A stretch of 14,232 nt of DNA from JAYEIH01 sp034659995 (GTDB lineage: Archaea > Methanobacteriota_B > Thermococci > Methanofastidiosales > B48-G16). The position numbers and the translations under genes are program-made. The stretch spans positions 1-14,232 of the forward strand of contig JAYEIH010000066.1 of assembly GCA_034659995.1 (NCBI GenBank), written 5' to 3'. The notes beneath the pieces were generated by a model. The model did not search any database, was not told the origin of the DNA, and worked only from the letters and a program-made list of their open reading frames with translations. Below are positions 13,827 through 14,232 of the stretch, one piece after another (positions within the stretch are counted from its first letter, which is position 1; every line of letters starts with the position of its first letter).

Positions 13827-14232
13827 AGTCAGATGCAGACTTAACATTTAACCCGCCCCATTCAGGCAGTAATCACATTTCAATACTATTCTAGTCAGAT
13901 GCAGACTCGGGGCGCTGGCAATAGGCTACGTAATCTACAATTTCAATACTATTCTAGTCAGATGCAGACCTCGACTATGATGACTCGTTAATGGATCTTG
14001 CAGGTAATTTCAATACTATTCTAGTCAGATGCAGACAGAGATATTTTAGAAAGTATCGAACAAAAGGAAAGAAATTTCAATACTATTCTAGTCAGATGCA
14101 GACCGATAAATTAGTCACCGAAGAATTTACTGTTTTTGAATTTCAATACTATTCTAGTCAGATGCAGACTGATATATCAGAACTCAGAGGCATGGCTTCC
14201 ATAGAGATTTCAATACTATTCTAGTCAGATGC

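Larger units (their letters stand above)
13528..14232 (-). CRISPR. CRISPR array, leader-distal end, continues past window
   Basis: The 30-nt repeat on the plus strand is ATTTCAATACTATTCT followed by AGTCAGATGCAGAC. Read on the minus strand it ends in ATTGAAAT, the usual 8-nt tag of type I-B/III archaeal crRNAs. Transcription is therefore leftward and the leader lies beyond 14232. Intact repeats start at 13877, 13940, 14007, 14074 and 14140; the one at 14207 is cut by the edge. The repeats at 13574 and 13761 are split by inserts, and only AGATGCAGAC (13528-13537) remains of the last. Spacers are 13538-13573, 13722-13760, 13841-13876, 13907-13939, 13970-14006, 14037-14073, 14104-14139 and 14170-14206 (33-39 nt). 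No cas genes are in the window. Several spacers stay open in one frame, as expected if taken from coding DNA. Confidence 0.96.

Noticed and set aside
13991..14224. Open frame of 77 codons on the plus strand within the array
   Set aside because: It runs through repeats and spacers and encodes a repeated FQYYSSQMQTD peptide, which is just the translated CRISPR repeat.

Overview
The window reads as archaeal, probably euryarchaeal, DNA. Genes are preceded by TATA-like boxes rather than -35/-10 pairs, often with a short GGTGA- or GGAGG-type ribosome site. The lysine operon uses the LysW carrier-protein route, and the CRISPR repeat, read on the minus strand, ends in ATTGAAAT. I cannot name the genus from sequence alone.

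Layout. (1) 1-2200 is a decayed mobile region. It holds the 5' part of an IS5/DUF772-type transposase running off the left edge, an MFS transporter that has lost its first two membrane helices, a gene-poor stretch with a strong double hairpin, and a 393-bp remnant of a second insertion sequence with recognisable inverted ends. (2) 2202-8285 (minus strand) is a complete, tightly overlapping operon: lysW, homocitrate synthase, lysX, lysY, lysZ, lysJ, lysK. LysW (54 aa, two CxxC pairs, C-terminal EDWGE) carries 2-aminoadipate through activation by LysX, phosphorylation by LysZ, reduction by LysY, transamination by LysJ and release of lysine by LysK. Homocitrate synthase in the same operon supplies the first committed step. 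Homoaconitase and homoisocitrate dehydrogenase are not in the window. (3) 8365-9027 (plus strand) is a divergent gene with an HTH-like N-terminus and ACT-like C-terminus. It is a plausible amino-acid-sensing regulator of the operon, and an AATAAC-type palindrome lies between the two genes. (4) 9015-12824 (minus strand) holds an HpcH/HpaI-type aldolase with a small winged-helix regulator, an Eis-type GNAT acetyltransferase, and a macrodomain protein paired with a DDAH-type hydrolase. (5) 12948-13416 (plus strand) is a toxin-antitoxin locus: an intact ribbon-helix-helix antitoxin behind three perfect 9-bp repeats, and a RelE/ParE-type toxin broken by a one-base frameshift. (6) 13528-14232 is a CRISPR array with 30-nt repeats and 33-39-nt spacers, continuing past the right edge. 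Repeat polarity puts the leader to the right, so the left end is the old, leader-distal end.

The most unusual feature is at that old end. Two consecutive repeats are each split at the same point, after TTCT and before AGTC, by unrelated inserts of 118 and 47 nt. Each insert starts with a tight hairpin directly on the junction and carries a second hairpin of the form CAG-loop-CTG near its other end. A third, eroded repeat next to the toxin gene is preceded by a similar hairpin pair, and comparable hairpin pairs occur at 421-464 and 1714-1765. I read these as possible members of one family of small hairpin elements that has struck CRISPR repeats at a fixed position. This rests on reading by eye and has not been tested against databases.
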